From assembly GCA_015680685.1 (NCBI GenBank), contig MNCI01004126.1, forward strand, positions 503,456 to 567,455: a stretch of DNA of 64,000 bases. Direction: 5' to 3'. The notes beneath the pieces were generated by a model. The model ran no database searches. It had not been told where the DNA came from and saw only the letters and a program-made list of their open reading frames with translations. This document shows positions 24,531 to 36,297 of the stretch, piece after piece; position 1 is the first letter of the stretch, and every line of letters starts with the position of its first letter. Source of the stretch: Gnetum montanum. Taxonomy: Eukaryota; Streptophyta; Gnetopsida; Gnetales; Gnetaceae. The translations under genes were made by a program, and so were the position numbers.

Positions 24531-24949
24531 CACAATATCACGGGGGGTGATGCGATATCGTAGCCCATGTAATATAACGTGCCATTAGGTGTGTTTGAAG
24601 TAAGAACATTATCATAGCTTTGATACTAGGAACTATAGGGTGGAAGTGATGTGAGAAATTTGGTTTGTGTAAAGTTCTAATGTGATAATCAATCACAAAC
24701 TTATGCATTGATCACCAAAACCCTCGTTTCCGAAAACACTTACACAAGCACCACTTCATGATCATAATTAGAAGGTAGGACTACATTGGGTTGTTAAAAA
24801 AATAATTCGTTTAACAATTCAAACTTAACGTGGGATCCACTAGATGCCTCTCCAGCAAGCCAATAAAAATTCCTAATACACTTGGATTTGGACTTTCCCA
24901 TGGAAACTATGCTAGGGTTTAAGCATCCAAAAGCCTTGAAATGGATTCT

Positions 24950-26035
24950 AAACTTCAACTGCTATCAAAACCCACCTTCTATATGTTCATGCATGTCATT
25001 TTTGATACTAAAAATCTTATGCCCAAAATAAGAAACTAGGAGTCGATAGTAAAAGTAATTGAACACTAAGAAAAGCTAGAAATGAGATCAATAGCCTAAC
25101 TACATTAGCCAATGTAGTCCCAAGTGGGATAATGTCTTCCACCACAAACCACACTTTGAACCCACTGCAAAATTGGTACACCATACACCAAAACATAGCT
25201 AGAGCCTCTAGTAGCTTCAAAATTCCACAAAACTAGTCAAAAAGCATCAAAAATAATCTATCTTGCATTGACTATGTTGGGGAAGATCTCAACTATGTTG
25301 GCTAGCATAGTCCCAAGTGTAGTTGAGGAAGAGATGAAGACCAAAAGCCAAAAATAGCATCCAAAATGACAAACTTTGAATCCTAGAGTCTTCAATAAGC
25401 TTGAAATGCAAGAAAACCAAGGAAAATGGAATAATTCTCACTCCCATCTTTACACTACATTGGGGATGATCAAGAATACACTAGCCAATGTAGTCCCAAT
25501 GTTGTTGGGTGAGGATGGATAACTAAAAATCACAAATAGCCTTTAAATTAATATATCTTGACCTTCACACTCCCTCAAAGCCTTTGGTGACCTTTTACTT
25601 GCAAACTGTGGAACAAAAGTATAAAAGATCCCATTCCCACCTTGGAACTACATTGGCTAGCATAGTCCTAGTAAAAGTCCCACTATGGAAACACCAAAAT
25701 AGATTATGGACATGTATAATTAGCTTCCTAGTACATCATCTTAATCTCATAACCCTAACGGAGACTTCAGAGACCACCAAACCATATAAACCAAATCAAA
25801 AATCACAAAGACTCATCCTACACCCCTTAACTATGTGAGGACTATATTGGCCAATGTAGTCCAGGGGTGTATGGTTAATTTAGTACCAAAAAAATCATCA
25901 AAATTAATCATCTTGAACTCAAAACCCTAGGCATAAGCACCAGTGATCCAAGAAACCAAAAACCTAGTCTATTAACCATGAAATTTTACCAAAATTCAAA
26001 ATTCAGCTTATGACTATGTTGGAGCAGGCTTGGAC
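24950..26035 (+). repeat. E2 ~185 bp tandem array, left part
   Basis: A degenerate array of about 185 bp units. Each unit is marked by a palindromic motif related to CTACATTGGCCAATGTAG, followed by TCCCAA. Motif positions are near 25100, 25285, 25460, 25650, 25845 and 26015. The array is cut at 26035 by insertion of E1 and continues at 45490. Confidence 0.8.
26031..26035 (+). repeat. E1 target-site duplication, left
   Basis: TGGAC just before the E1 5' LTR pairs with TAGAC just after the 3' LTR (45490-45494). They differ by one G-to-A change. Joining the two flanks restores a normal array unit (GGCTTGGAC then TATGTTGG), like other units reading GGCCAAGACTATG. Confidence 0.8.
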
Positions 26036-26379
26036 TGAAACACCACAAAGATTTGCATGTTATAACCAATCTTGATTGTGTAGCTTTCACCCCATGAATC
26101 CCAAAGAAAAAATTCATTAGAAATGTAAAAATTGTAATCCACAATGGACAATTTCACATACTTTATACTTTTGGGGTTGAAAAATGCCTCATAAGTGGTC
26201 AACGCCTCATTTCTCATGTGAAAAAAGTCACCTAGTATCTATATTTGGGCTTGTGGGGGGGGGGGAGCTCAAGAATGCCTTTTGAAATGCCATAAAAGAA
26301 AATGTTATGGGTTTTATGAAGGGTATACATTTTTCTACTCTAGAAACACATGCATTGGGTAGATCTCACCTACCCCTAG

Positions 26380-26570
26380 CATGGAAGGATGGGGATTTTG
26401 GAAACTTTTTTTCTTCAATGTAAAGACCACATGCATAGCTTGGAAACTTTTCCCCCAACCTAGAAAGTTTTCCCTTAGACTAGAAACTTTTTTTCTAGCT
26501 TGGAAACCTTTCCCCCCTTGCATAGAAATTTTCCCCTAGTGTGGAGGCTTCATTCCCAGCATGGAAAATT
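26380..26570 (+). repeat. ~20 bp minisatellite in LTR U3
   Basis: Repeats of the type CTAGAAACTTTTCCCCC, about 20-23 bp each, followed by AGCATGGAA and GTGTGGAGGC motifs. The same array stands at 44270-44450 in the 3' LTR, so it belongs to the LTR. Short repeats in U3 often hold transcription-factor sites; that role is inference here. Confidence 0.8.
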
Positions 26571-26892
26571 CAATCCCTTAGGGTGGAAGCCACAAAAGCA
26601 AAAATTCATCAGTTCATGCACTTTAACATTGACTAGCCACTTCAACAAGCATGGTGGAGAAATCAACATGGAAGATTCATTTCCAACGTAGAAGGTGTGC
26701 CCCAGCTACTATTTACAGTAAGCATAATGGGCATCAGGGGAAGCACTTACTATGTATAGTAACCCCCCAAATTTGAGCACCAATCTAACCTAAATTTAGT
26801 AGCCAATTTGTAACCATTTAATAGCCATTTTGTAGCCATTTTTTCAACCAAATCATAGCCAATTTGTAGCCCCATTCATGGCACAAAGATCC

Positions 26893-26899
26893 TATAAAT
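26893..26899 (+). promoter_or_regulatory. TATA box of E1 5' LTR
   Basis: TATAAAT in the context GATCCTATAAATGC. The 3' LTR has TATAAAA at the same place (44736-44742). Transcription would start some 30 bases further on, which would define the U3/R border. Confidence 0.6.
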
Positions 26900-27536
26900 G
26901 CTAGCCTCCAACATCATTTACAATTTCAACAATTTTTAGATCTACAAGGAATTTTGATTCTTGACTTTTCAGCAAGTTTAGCATTCTCAAGAAATTTGCA
27001 TACACACAATTCCATACTTGAGGCATTTTCAAGCACTTAAGAGCTCTTGCAAGTTCCCATAATTGCATTCTCTTGAACCAAAAAAGAGAAGCATTGTGGC
27101 CTTGAGATTTGGTGGATTTTTGATGTCAACACTACACTTATAGGATTTCAAAACCCCAACATTGAGCAATTTGGCATCCAAATTTTCCACCTTTCTCATT
27201 CACCAATAATGACCTAATCAGTAGACCCAGGGTTGTAGCAATGAAAAAGTATTTGATAGCATCAAGATTGGCTTAGCATCTGAATCATGGAGCAAATCAC
27301 ATTAGCTTCAATGGGCTTTGAACTCTTGCATAAGTAAACCCCACTTTTTTCTTATCTAGGCATCATTTGTTTTCCATCTCATAAGTCCTTGGTTGACATA
27401 CTAGACCAACCAGGGCATCTTGAAATTCCATTTTTATTGTGGAGGCCCTAGGGATTTAGGGCTGGGGAATTTGCTTACATCGAGGATCCTTGGTTTTTTT
27501 CCAAAAATTAAGGTTTTCAGTTGCAACTATTTTTCT

Positions 27537-27555
27537 TGGCACTAGAAGAAGTGCC
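27537..27555 (+). promoter_or_regulatory. Candidate primer binding site of E1
   Basis: TGGCACTAGAAGAAGTGCC starts 8 bases after the LTR. A TGG start is what would pair with the CCA end of a tRNA. I cannot name the tRNA with confidence; it is not the initiator-Met type. Confidence 0.45.
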
Positions 27556-27877
27556 TCTGCCTAAATTTTGTGGTTAGATCTAGTATTTTTATTGCCATTT
27601 TGCATGCATTTTCTTGATTTTTGTAGCCAAAACCTTTGAAGAATCAATGCTGGTCTTTCGCCCCTTGTGACCAAAACTACAACGTGGAAGTTACAAGTGG
27701 TTGGGTTCTGGATTTTCATAGCATTTGCTATGAATTTTATAGCCCAAAGCTAGAATTGATATCTCTCGCCCCCCTCCCCCGCCCCCCTTATTGTATTTTT
27801 CTCTTTTTACTACCAAAATTTATTCTCTAGTTTCTAAAGTAGATGGTTTAACTCATCCCTGAGTTGACTTCACCCTT

Positions 27878-27903
27878 CCCCCCCCCCCCCCCCCCTCCCC
27901 CCC
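27878..27903 (+). repeat. Poly-C tract
   Basis: Eighteen C, one T, then seven C. Such a run is prone to length errors in sequencing and could form a C-rich or G-rich secondary structure. Confidence 0.95.
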
Positions 27904-27920
27904 TCCTCAACATTGAGGTA

Positions 27921-28028
27921 GGTGGTGTGAGATTCCCATCATCTCACCCCTGTTCTTTCTCCCCTTTTACCATAGGTGGTGTGAGATTCCCATCATCTCA
28001 CCCCTGTTCTTTCTCCCCTTTTACCATA
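27921..28028 (+). repeat. 54 bp perfect tandem duplication
   Basis: Units 27921-27974 and 27975-28028 both begin GGTGGTGTGAGATTCCCATC and appear identical. A diverged relative (GATGTGAAATTTCCATTATC) lies near 28513. Confidence 0.95.
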
Positions 28029-28170
28029 CCCAATGTGGAAGTAGTTAGGAAGCCAACGTTCATGAAGTTTGAAACCAATTTAATAATTAGATATACTTTT
28101 ATTGCAAGTTGAAACCCATTTTCTAGTTTTTAAAGCCAAAACTCCCAAGGAATCAAACATTGCCTTTATA

Positions 28171-28185
28171 ACACACACACACACA

Positions 28186-28245
<60 letters not shown>

Positions 28246-28248
28246 CTN
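28171..28248 (+). repeat. AC/TC compound microsatellite ending in an N
   Basis: Alternating AC (28171-28188) runs into TC (28189-28242). A single undetermined base is at 28248, so the length and the join here may be an assembly compromise. Confidence 0.95.
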
Positions 28249-28869
28249 AGAAGTTACAGGTGGTTTGGGTGTTGGAATTTTACAACATATGCTGAATTCC
28301 TAGAGCAAAGCTAGTGTGGAAGCCTCAATAAACATTTAATTTTTGTTGCCATATTCTTCACCACTAAAGTAATGTTGGTTTCCATAAGAACCAAGCCTAC
28401 TTTCCCCTCCTTGTTGATAAAAGTTGGTAGCCTACCAAAACCATCCTTGGAAACTACCAAGTTTTCATTTTGGTCTTTAAACTTTCCTTCATCTCTCCAC
28501 CATTGGAATAAGAAGATGTGAAATTTCCATTATCTCATGCCCCTTCTTTCCCCTCTATCATACCCAATATAGAGGCAGTTGGGAGGCCAACTTGAGTGAG
28601 GTTAGAATCTAGTGTTTCCTATTTCATGTTTGGTAAAGGGGTCAACCCTCCTTATCCCATACTTACTAATTATAGTAAGTACATCATTTTTTGGCATTTT
28701 TATTTCCTCTAAGAGTTTTTTAATTCCATTCACTGGTATTTACTCCTATTTTACCATTTATAGCATATTCTTAAGCAATCCACAACACTATAGCCATGCC
28801 TTTTTGAAAGTCCACTAAATTGCCTTTCACCTTCACTGGCAAAGATCATAACTAACAAGTACTGAGGGT

Positions 28870-30895
28870 GTATGATCCCAAAGACCCTACCATCATTGGG
28901 TGTAGGCAATCTTTAAGAGTCAGAGGGGAGAGTCCTAATTTTGAAACCATTAATAAAGATCATTATAACTTCATTTGTGCTAAAATACAGGTAGGCATGC
29001 TAATTCCATGAAATGAAGCCAAGGCTAAAAGGGAGTTTAAGCTCATACACAGGGGTGGGAAAGAGTACATCCCTTCCACATATGAAGAAATTCCTCTTAA
29101 TGACATCTATTGTAGCATCCTAGCCTAATTGATTACCATAGAAGAGGAAGATGACACGCCTTACTTTGAAGAACAATAGGAATACGAGGATGCATTTAAG
29201 GTAGAATCTAAGCCTAAAAACATCCTTGGAGGACTATTCCAACAAACATCCCCCAAAGTCATAGAACCCTCTCATAATGCTTTTATTTTCTTCATGGGCA
29301 TGGTGCCACCATCTTCTAGTCCTCCATACCCTACTATGGTAGATCCCACGCCAATTGTAGCCACACATCATACTTAGTTAATGCCACAAACAACAAACTA
29401 TAATACATCAATGCCATTTACAATATAGTCTCAATATGTAAAACCATCAATGGTGGCTTTTACCATTGCAAATTTGTTAACTACTCACATGGGGCCCACC
29501 ATGGAACCCCCAGCAACACAAGGGTCACACAGCACATTTGTTCTATTTGTGCCTCAAGTACCAACAAAAACATCTTTTTCTTTATTTGGCCCACAAGCCA
29601 CAACCATAATGCAACCTCTTCCTTTTGTTATGCAATCCATAACAAGGCCACAAGCCTCACAATAGATGCCGCAACCTTATGCACAAACCTCACAAACTAT
29701 GCGACCACCGTAAGGCTTGGATTAAGCCTTTCAAATGATCCAAGACCTAATAGAGACATTGGAAAGGCTTAAAGCCTCTACCACATAAACCGTCATGATT
29801 ATGGACTTCTACCAGGAGGATCCCATAATTCTTATAGTCATACCCTTGACACTTCCTCCTAGTGTCCCCATTTCCCAATTTAGTAGATATAATAAAGAAG
29901 GTGACCCTAATGCTCACCTTATTACCTTTCAATATGAATTTTTTCTCTTTTGACCATGACCTCATACCATCATGAGAATTTTCCCTATGTCTTTGACTAG
30001 GAAACCAATTGATTGGTATCGCACATTACCCAGAGGATCTATATCCTCTTTGGAGGACTTAGTAGCCTAGTTTGTCAACCTCTTCAAGTTATAATACAAC
30101 ACTTGACCAACTTATGAAGGTTAAGCAAGGGCCCTTAGGACCCGTACAAAAAGTCATTTAGTAGTGGAATAAACTATTGAATGAAATACCAGAGTCCATA
30201 GCAAAAGCCTACTTATTAGCCATATTCAAAGGATCAATTAATGACTTCATCAAGTCTAAACTCTACTACCTTGATCCATGGTCTCTTAGCCAAGCATTCT
30301 TGCAAACTAAAAATATATAGGATGTTGTAGAGGCCAACCATGATCTAGCCTATATAGCATATAAAAACTAGCACACCAAAGAGGTAAAGAAAAGAGCAAA
30401 CAAAACAATACTATCGTAATAACTGTAACCAAGGAAACCAAGACTATGGACCAAGGACTGAAGGTCAACCTACCCAAGGCCCCCACTAATGACCATAATA
30501 ACTAACCATCAACTTCTAGGACCACTGCATTGACAACAAATAGATGTAACTTTGAAAGGAAGGATAGGTGTAAATACACTACATTACCATTAAAACCATC
30601 CAAGTTGCTAGCCCAACTATTAAGAAGTAAACACATGCAACACAAATAAATGACCACAGCTACTTAAAAGAAACATGAGCAACTATGAAAAATAGCCAAA
30701 GATCCCATTCAGGTGATGAAGAATGATCCCTGGTTGCCTAGGTACTTTAAGCTAGACCACTTTTGCCATTATCATCAACTACCTGGTCATGACATAGACT
30801 TCTTCCTTGCATTGAAGGATGACCTGCAAAGGATGATAGATAAGAGGGAATTGATCTTAGATGCTTCTAAAATAGTTTGGCCTATTGAAGGCTAA
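28870..30895 (+). pseudogene. E1 Gag relic
   Basis: Gag forms the particle that packages element RNA. The start region reads VYDPKDPTIIGCRQSLRVRG. Near 29850-30080 come EGDPNAHLITFQYEFF, then IMRIFPMSLTRKPIDWYRTL and GSISSLEDLVA. These are the diagnostic order of the retrotransposon Gag domain (GDPxxHLxxF, MRLFPxSLTxxAxxWYxxL, SIxSWxDL). The zinc knuckle at about 30764-30808 reads C-x2-H-x4-H but its last cysteine is phenylalanine; E2 keeps that cysteine. The frame changes several times and has many stops. A Pro/Thr/Gln-rich segment (29300-29700) precedes the conserved core. Confidence 0.8.
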
Positions 30896-31279
30896 TAATA
30901 GTTCTTATGCTATTTTACCATTCAACATTGATGATAATCGAAGACGTACAAGATAACCATTTGTGATTCAAGTATCCCTCTACAATGAAAGGGCTTCTTC
31001 AACTTCCCATAGCTCAAGACCCCCCTTTGTTGTGAGAGTACCATCATGAATGCCTTCAAGGGAACCTTTTGTTATGAAGGTCTCCCAATGCAATATAACC
31101 CAAACAACCATAGCCCAACCAATTTCACAACGACCCCTTGTGATGGCCAATGCTACCATCTCTTCCTTATAGCCAATGGTTGGCAACCAAAAATCTATAG
31201 CCAAATAAGGGAAGAAGCATAAGCAAAATCCTAACAACAAGGAAAACAAGTAGATGGAGGCACAAAAGGAAGTGGGTAC

Positions 31280-32077
31280 TTCTTCCATATTTTGAGGCTC
31301 TAGTCAAAATGTTAACCTCCATACTGATTAGTGAGGATATTCTTGCTAATGAGAAAGCCATACATGTAGTGATCATTCCTCCATCACCAAAGGGAGGAGA
31401 AATCAACATCCTTAACATTTCATGATAGAAAAATTAAGGTTAATCCATAAAATGGTAAAGTAAGTACAACCCCTTTATTCATAACCATATACATTTGACA
31501 ATTTAAAATACATTGGATTCATGTTGATGATGGCGCTACAACCAACATCATCCCATACACCATCATTGAATGCTTGTGCTTAACTAAGCAAGTACAACCT
31601 ACAACCACTATAGCTATTAAGTCCTTCAATGGATCAAGAGTTTTTGCCAAGGGGTCTATCTTCTTGGATTTTGTATTTGGAGAAGAATTCCCTGCAATTG
31701 CAAACTTCTTGATGGTGGAAGAGATACTAGGATTCAACCTTATCCTTGAAAGATCTTTGTTGGCTTAGTTACGATCTATGTCCTCACCCATCCATCAAGG
31801 GAGGTGAAATCATCATTCATGGTGATAACATGGATCCCCTAGCTATCAACAATGTAGACATAGAACAAGGGTCCAAAGTAGAGTTTCAAGAAGAAGCTCC
31901 TAGCCATGAAGAGTAAAAACCCAAGACAACCAATGATGACAATGAGAGGTAATGGGATACATTATGGGATGAAATCCCTTTTAACATTGTAAGTGAAAGG
32001 GATGGTGAATACAAGCTTGTACAGAGTAGGTCTTACTCACTCCCTAATCTTGCAAAGATTAGGAAGAATCTACACAA
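31280..32077 (+). pseudogene. E1 aspartic protease relic
   Basis: The active-site region at 31523-31540 reads VDDGAT followed by NIIPYTII, in the place of the D-x-G loop of retroviral-type proteases; the first catalytic aspartate and glycine are kept. About 60 codons on comes FLMVEEILGFNLILERSLLA, matching the family's end (YNLILGRPWL). After a few stops a conserved tail YSLPNLAKIRKNLHK runs to a GT at 32078. E2 has the same tail. RT does not follow here: the next 10 kb are non-coding on this strand. The protease would cut Gag and Pol if expressed. Confidence 0.8.
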
Positions 32078-32084
32078 GTGAAGT
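32076..32084 (+). promoter_or_regulatory. Proposed 5' splice site of the pol intron (E1)
   Basis: ACAA then GTGAAGT directly follows the conserved protease tail. In E2 the matching bases at 17478-17479 are TT, so that site is lost. It pairs in the model with the acceptor at 42247. Ogre elements are known to have an intron between protease and RT; the use of this exact site is inference. Confidence 0.45.
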
Positions 32085-32749
32085 TAACCTTAACCTTCTC
32101 ATGCCTCTATGACCAAATGCATCGATAGCCATATAGCCTTATGTTTTATTTATAGTTTATTACATATGCAATTATTATTTTATGCTTTATGCACATAGCC
32201 TAATGCATGTAGCCTAATTTTTCATTTTTATCCACAACCTTTCTTCATTTTTACTTATGTTTTAAACATCAAAAAAGTATCTCTTTCATGCTTCGTTCAC
32301 TAAGAGATTAAACTAGCACAATGTCCACTAAGATGTTAAACTAGCACTATAGTCTACTAAGAATCTAAACTAGCAATATAGCCTACCATGGCCTTAAATT
32401 GGTGAAACTATATAACCTATGCCCACAATGGCCTAAAACTAGTAAACATCTCTTTTATTACTCTTTTCTTAGCCTATTATTGCATCGATTATCCATTTGA
32501 TTAATAAAAAACACATCAACATAGACTTTTTCAATGTTTACAACATTTACAATATTCACTACTACTATGAATGCATATAGCCAAAATAAAACTAATATTT
32601 AAATTTAAAATTAAAATGTCCATAACATACATAGCCATGGCCACAATGTGTAGCAAGAAAGTCAAAAAATAACAACCATCTATAACATAGTCTTGGCTAA
32701 TCATAGCCATCAACATAAAAACAAAAACAATCTAAACTAAAGCAGGCTG

Positions 32750-35700
32750 CTAAGTTGCATCCAAAGGAGGAAGTGGTGGATCATTCCCACCCTCATCGCT
32801 AGGCCACCAGTGTCTCCTAAGGCTTGAAATGCAACAACATATAGCTAGTTAGTAACCCATATCTAAAATCATAACTTACAACAAAGACTAAAACATAAAA
32901 CATATCAAACATAGGGAGATTTTGACTCCATTACTTTTGAGGGTAGATGGGGAAGGCCTTCCTCCAAACAATGGAGGATTTGGTCCTCTGTCATTTTGAC
33001 CCAATCAACATCCCCAAGATCAATGCTAGAAAGAATGCCAAACCTATCTATAGGAGTCCAAGTAGGAGGCTTATGAGTAGTAGTAGCTGTAGAGGTCTCA
33101 TCTGCAACTAGGGTGATTTGAAGAGTAGGTGATTGCTCCACCTTGAGAGTACTTTCAAAAAGTTGATAAGGACTCTCCACCTGGATCCCCTAAATGAACA
33201 ACTCTCTCTTGCATCATTCAACTAACTCCTTCTTAAACCCCTTTATGTAGGCCCCATGATCGACCTTATACTAATGCTTGTGGGCCTTTTATGTCTTGTC
33301 CCACTTCAGGACCCAAGTGTAGTGATCCTTCTAGTCCTTAACCTTTTAGGAGATGAGGTCCATTTACATACGTTATTTCACCATCTCTTGTAGGACCACT
33401 ACATTTTCCTAAACAACATGCTAGAAGTGGGTTCATATGATCTCCTTAGTTCATAACTCCCCCAAGTTAGTCACTTAGGCTTCTACAAAGGCTTTATGGT
33501 CTTGGAGATCTCTAATCATATCCTTCTACCTTTGAGCCCTTTCCCTCAAGCCTAAAACTTCCTCCCATATGGATTCATTGGACCTCTCTAGCTCCCATGA
33601 AGCTTTTGCACACAACATTTCTAAATCAATGGCAATGTCATACAGCTTCATGGGTATACTAGACAAATTATAGGGAAGTCTAGGCAAGGAGTCTACCTCC
33701 ATGTCTTTGCTAGGGTTCCACTCCATAGATGATACTAGATAAGCACAAAATAAAATCATAAAAAAACCTAAGATAGCCATAATGCAAGAAAATCCCACAA
33801 CCAAGATACATAAAACAAAATCCTTACCTATCTTAGGTGCGACTTGATGCAATCGATCGATGATGTCCTTAGCCATCCCACGCATGAACTCCACTTTGTT
33901 TAAAGTCCTACCCATGGTTTCACATGAAACTTAGGGATGGAAGCTTGTGTTGGTGGTTCAAGAACTACTGTAAGCATAATAATCATTGAAAGGTTAGGAT
34001 GACAACCAAAGATAATCAATGATATATAACAAAAATATTAAAGCATAGGCATATCTAGCTCCTCCTTCTCTCCCTCCTCTGGGATGATGATGGGATAGGT
34101 ACTTGGTACTACCTCATCAAAGAAGACATCTAAATCATCTATACCTACATTGGCAAGTTCTTCAATCATAGGTTACTTTAGGAGTGCCTCTTTTGCATGG
34201 CTTTGTGCTACCTTTTCATAAGCTTGGGCTATAATAAGTTGATGCTTATCTACAAGCATAACACATAGAAAACCCGTTAACACATAAAACCATAAAGTAG
34301 CCTTGCAATTTTCAAAAATGAAATAGCCCAAATTAAAAAAAAACATACCTAAAAGTACCTGCTATGATGGCTTAAGCTTAAACATAAGCTTCTTCTAGGT
34401 AGGCTGATCTAGTGTTGGGGGTTCCTTCTCCATAGGCCTCTTGAGTTTCTCTCTAACTACCCCTTCAGCCTCCATGTGTTATCATCTAGCATCCTAGACA
34501 CTAGTAGGAAACAAGAGGGACTCATCATCATCAATACTGTCAGGAGACTCATACTACCTAACATTAAGATTCTTAGTGATGATGGATAATGTTTCATCCA
34601 TCCCTCTAGTGGGTTCTAGGCCTAAATTGTTGCATAAATGTGCTTTATATAAGGCCTAGAAATTTGCCTTGGGTCTTTGGAAACCCATCATCCATTCTTA
34701 TACACCACAAGAAACTTTGAAAAGCTCTTTAGATAACCTACAAAAAATCCAAAGTGCACATCAATTATCATAGAGGTGTCAACATGGAGTCTAAGGATCT
34801 CCTCTCAAAGCCCAGTAGCCAAAGCAGTAGCCCAATCAAATTTGATGCCCTCCATCAAGATGTTCTTAAAGGTCCACCCTTGTGCTAGGTCAATTACCAT
34901 CTTTTGTAATAGTAGTTTGGGGAATGCATGAGAGCTAAATAAAGGATATGATTCCTTTGTATCAAGGTTTGTGAAGCTATCCATTGAAATTGTAGAGTGG
35001 CCCATGTTGGCACCAAGCCACTCTAGGACTTCTTTGTGATGGCCCAATTCCCTTATCATCTTGGTGGGAACCTTTGCCCCATTAGTAGGGACATCAAACA
35101 AGTTGTGAAAGAGCCCAGAACCTACATCTATGTTCACCTTAATACCTTGGATGACGGTGCTAAAGCAACCAACATCCTCATCAAAGGAGTTGATGACATG
35201 TAGCATCTCTATAGTAGGAATGGAAGGGATAGGTGCCATGAATACATCGAGTACACCTACACATTGGATGTTCACTTGAATGTATCTAGGTGCTTGATCC
35301 TTTGGCCACTCTTATGCTAATGTCACTAAACTTTAGGATGAGGGTATCTCCATGACATGAACGTGAAAGTGGTATAGTGACATTAGTTGAGGTGGAAGGT
35401 CCTACAGAGTAAAAACAAAAGGTTAGCATCAATATGATAAATTTCAACAACCAAGAAAAATAATAAAAAACCTAGAGCCATAAAACACTAGAAGCTATAT
35501 TTTCACCCTTACTTGTATTCTGAGGTGTGGATGTTCCAACTACAAGGGTCTGATCCATGCCATCAAAATCTACCCACTAACTGTGCATCATTTTATCATT
35601 TATGCACTTTTTGTATATAAGGTTAAACCGAGTGGTGTATTTATCAAAGTCCCCTCTTAACTATTGATACATAGCAATTCTGATTTTAGGACTCTTGGTG

Positions 35701-36297
35701 AATTTTCCCAAAGTAGCTTGAGCCATTGCCAGTATTTGATCATTGAAAATCAAGCCTTGATCGTTGACCTTGTACCTGCAAGAAGTTAAATTAATCAATT
35801 TAGGATAAGTAATCAAGTCAAAACCATAAAAACATTACAATAACCATGTTTACCGCTATAGATGATACACAGTGCCTAGTGGATTTTGGAATAGTGTGTG
35901 GGCTCTATGCACCACAATCAGAGTATTGTCAGTATTATACTGACTATAGTCTAGCATCATCTAGATCTATGTAAGGTAATGTGGACTCATGATATTTGCT
36001 AGTCCCCCTATAGTCTTAGGAAGAATCCTATCAGTAATGTACTTGGTGATCAGGCTAGATCCCCAAGGCAACAGGGTCTCCACAATGACCCCTGCTACAT
36101 CCACAGACATGTGTGACCACAGCATCACACTAAAGTTCCTAGGAAGGTAGGCAAGGAAATCCCTTACCCTAGGCTGGAACCACAATGAGAGATTTCTTAT
36201 AGGCATGTCATGTGGTGGGGTGTTGGTCTTCAGATGACCAATGTAGTACAAGATACCAACTATCTCCACTATAATGAGGACAAGTCTCAAGAAGACC
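32750..36297 (-). pseudogene. E1 antisense multi-exon gene (aORF copy 1)
   Basis: Minus-strand exons: 35854-36297, 35513-35775, 34349-35401, 34055-34249, 33828-33967, 32911-33734 and 32750-32816 (stop). Sites are strong: acceptors TTTATTTCATGTAG, CTTCTTGCAG, TTTTTACTCTGTAG and GTGCTTATCTAG; donors GTAAAC, GTAAGG, GTATGT and GTAAGG. The donor at 34055 is ATATGC where E2 has GTATAC. Reading phase is kept across the join from exon 35854-36297 to 35513-35775. Exon lengths nearly match E2. The longest frame (34805-35275) reads on through FDWATALATG; the C-terminal exon has ELERSNESIWEEVLGLRERA, likely helical, and PPTWTPIDRFGILSSIDLGD. Several stops. A first exon at about 38064-38190 is possible. 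I do not recognise the protein; antisense ORFs are known in Tat elements. Confidence 0.75.

Larger units (their letters stand above)
26036..27528 (+). repeat. E1 5' LTR
   Basis: It begins TGAAACACCACAAAGATTTG and ends CATCGAGGATCCTTGG then TTGCAACT. The 3' LTR begins TAAAACACCAC and ends CACAACA, so the consensus is TG...CA with one terminal change in each copy. U3 carries a G11 run at 26255-26265 and a minisatellite at about 26380-26570. It lacks about 120 bp present in the 3' LTR around 45215-45345. Confidence 0.9.
27556..28869 (+). other. E1 leader between primer site and Gag
   Basis: Untranslated leader with many low-complexity tracts: a C-run, a 54 bp tandem duplication and AC/TC microsatellites, each listed separately. 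The proline-rich and Leu-Ser frames here are only translations of those tracts. Confidence 0.6.

Noticed and set aside
27864-28112. Proline-rich open frame
   Set aside because: It is only the translation of the C-run and the 54 bp duplication in the E1 leader.
28102-28314. Open frame with a long Leu-Ser repeat
   Set aside because: It is the TC microsatellite read in frame, and it contains an N.
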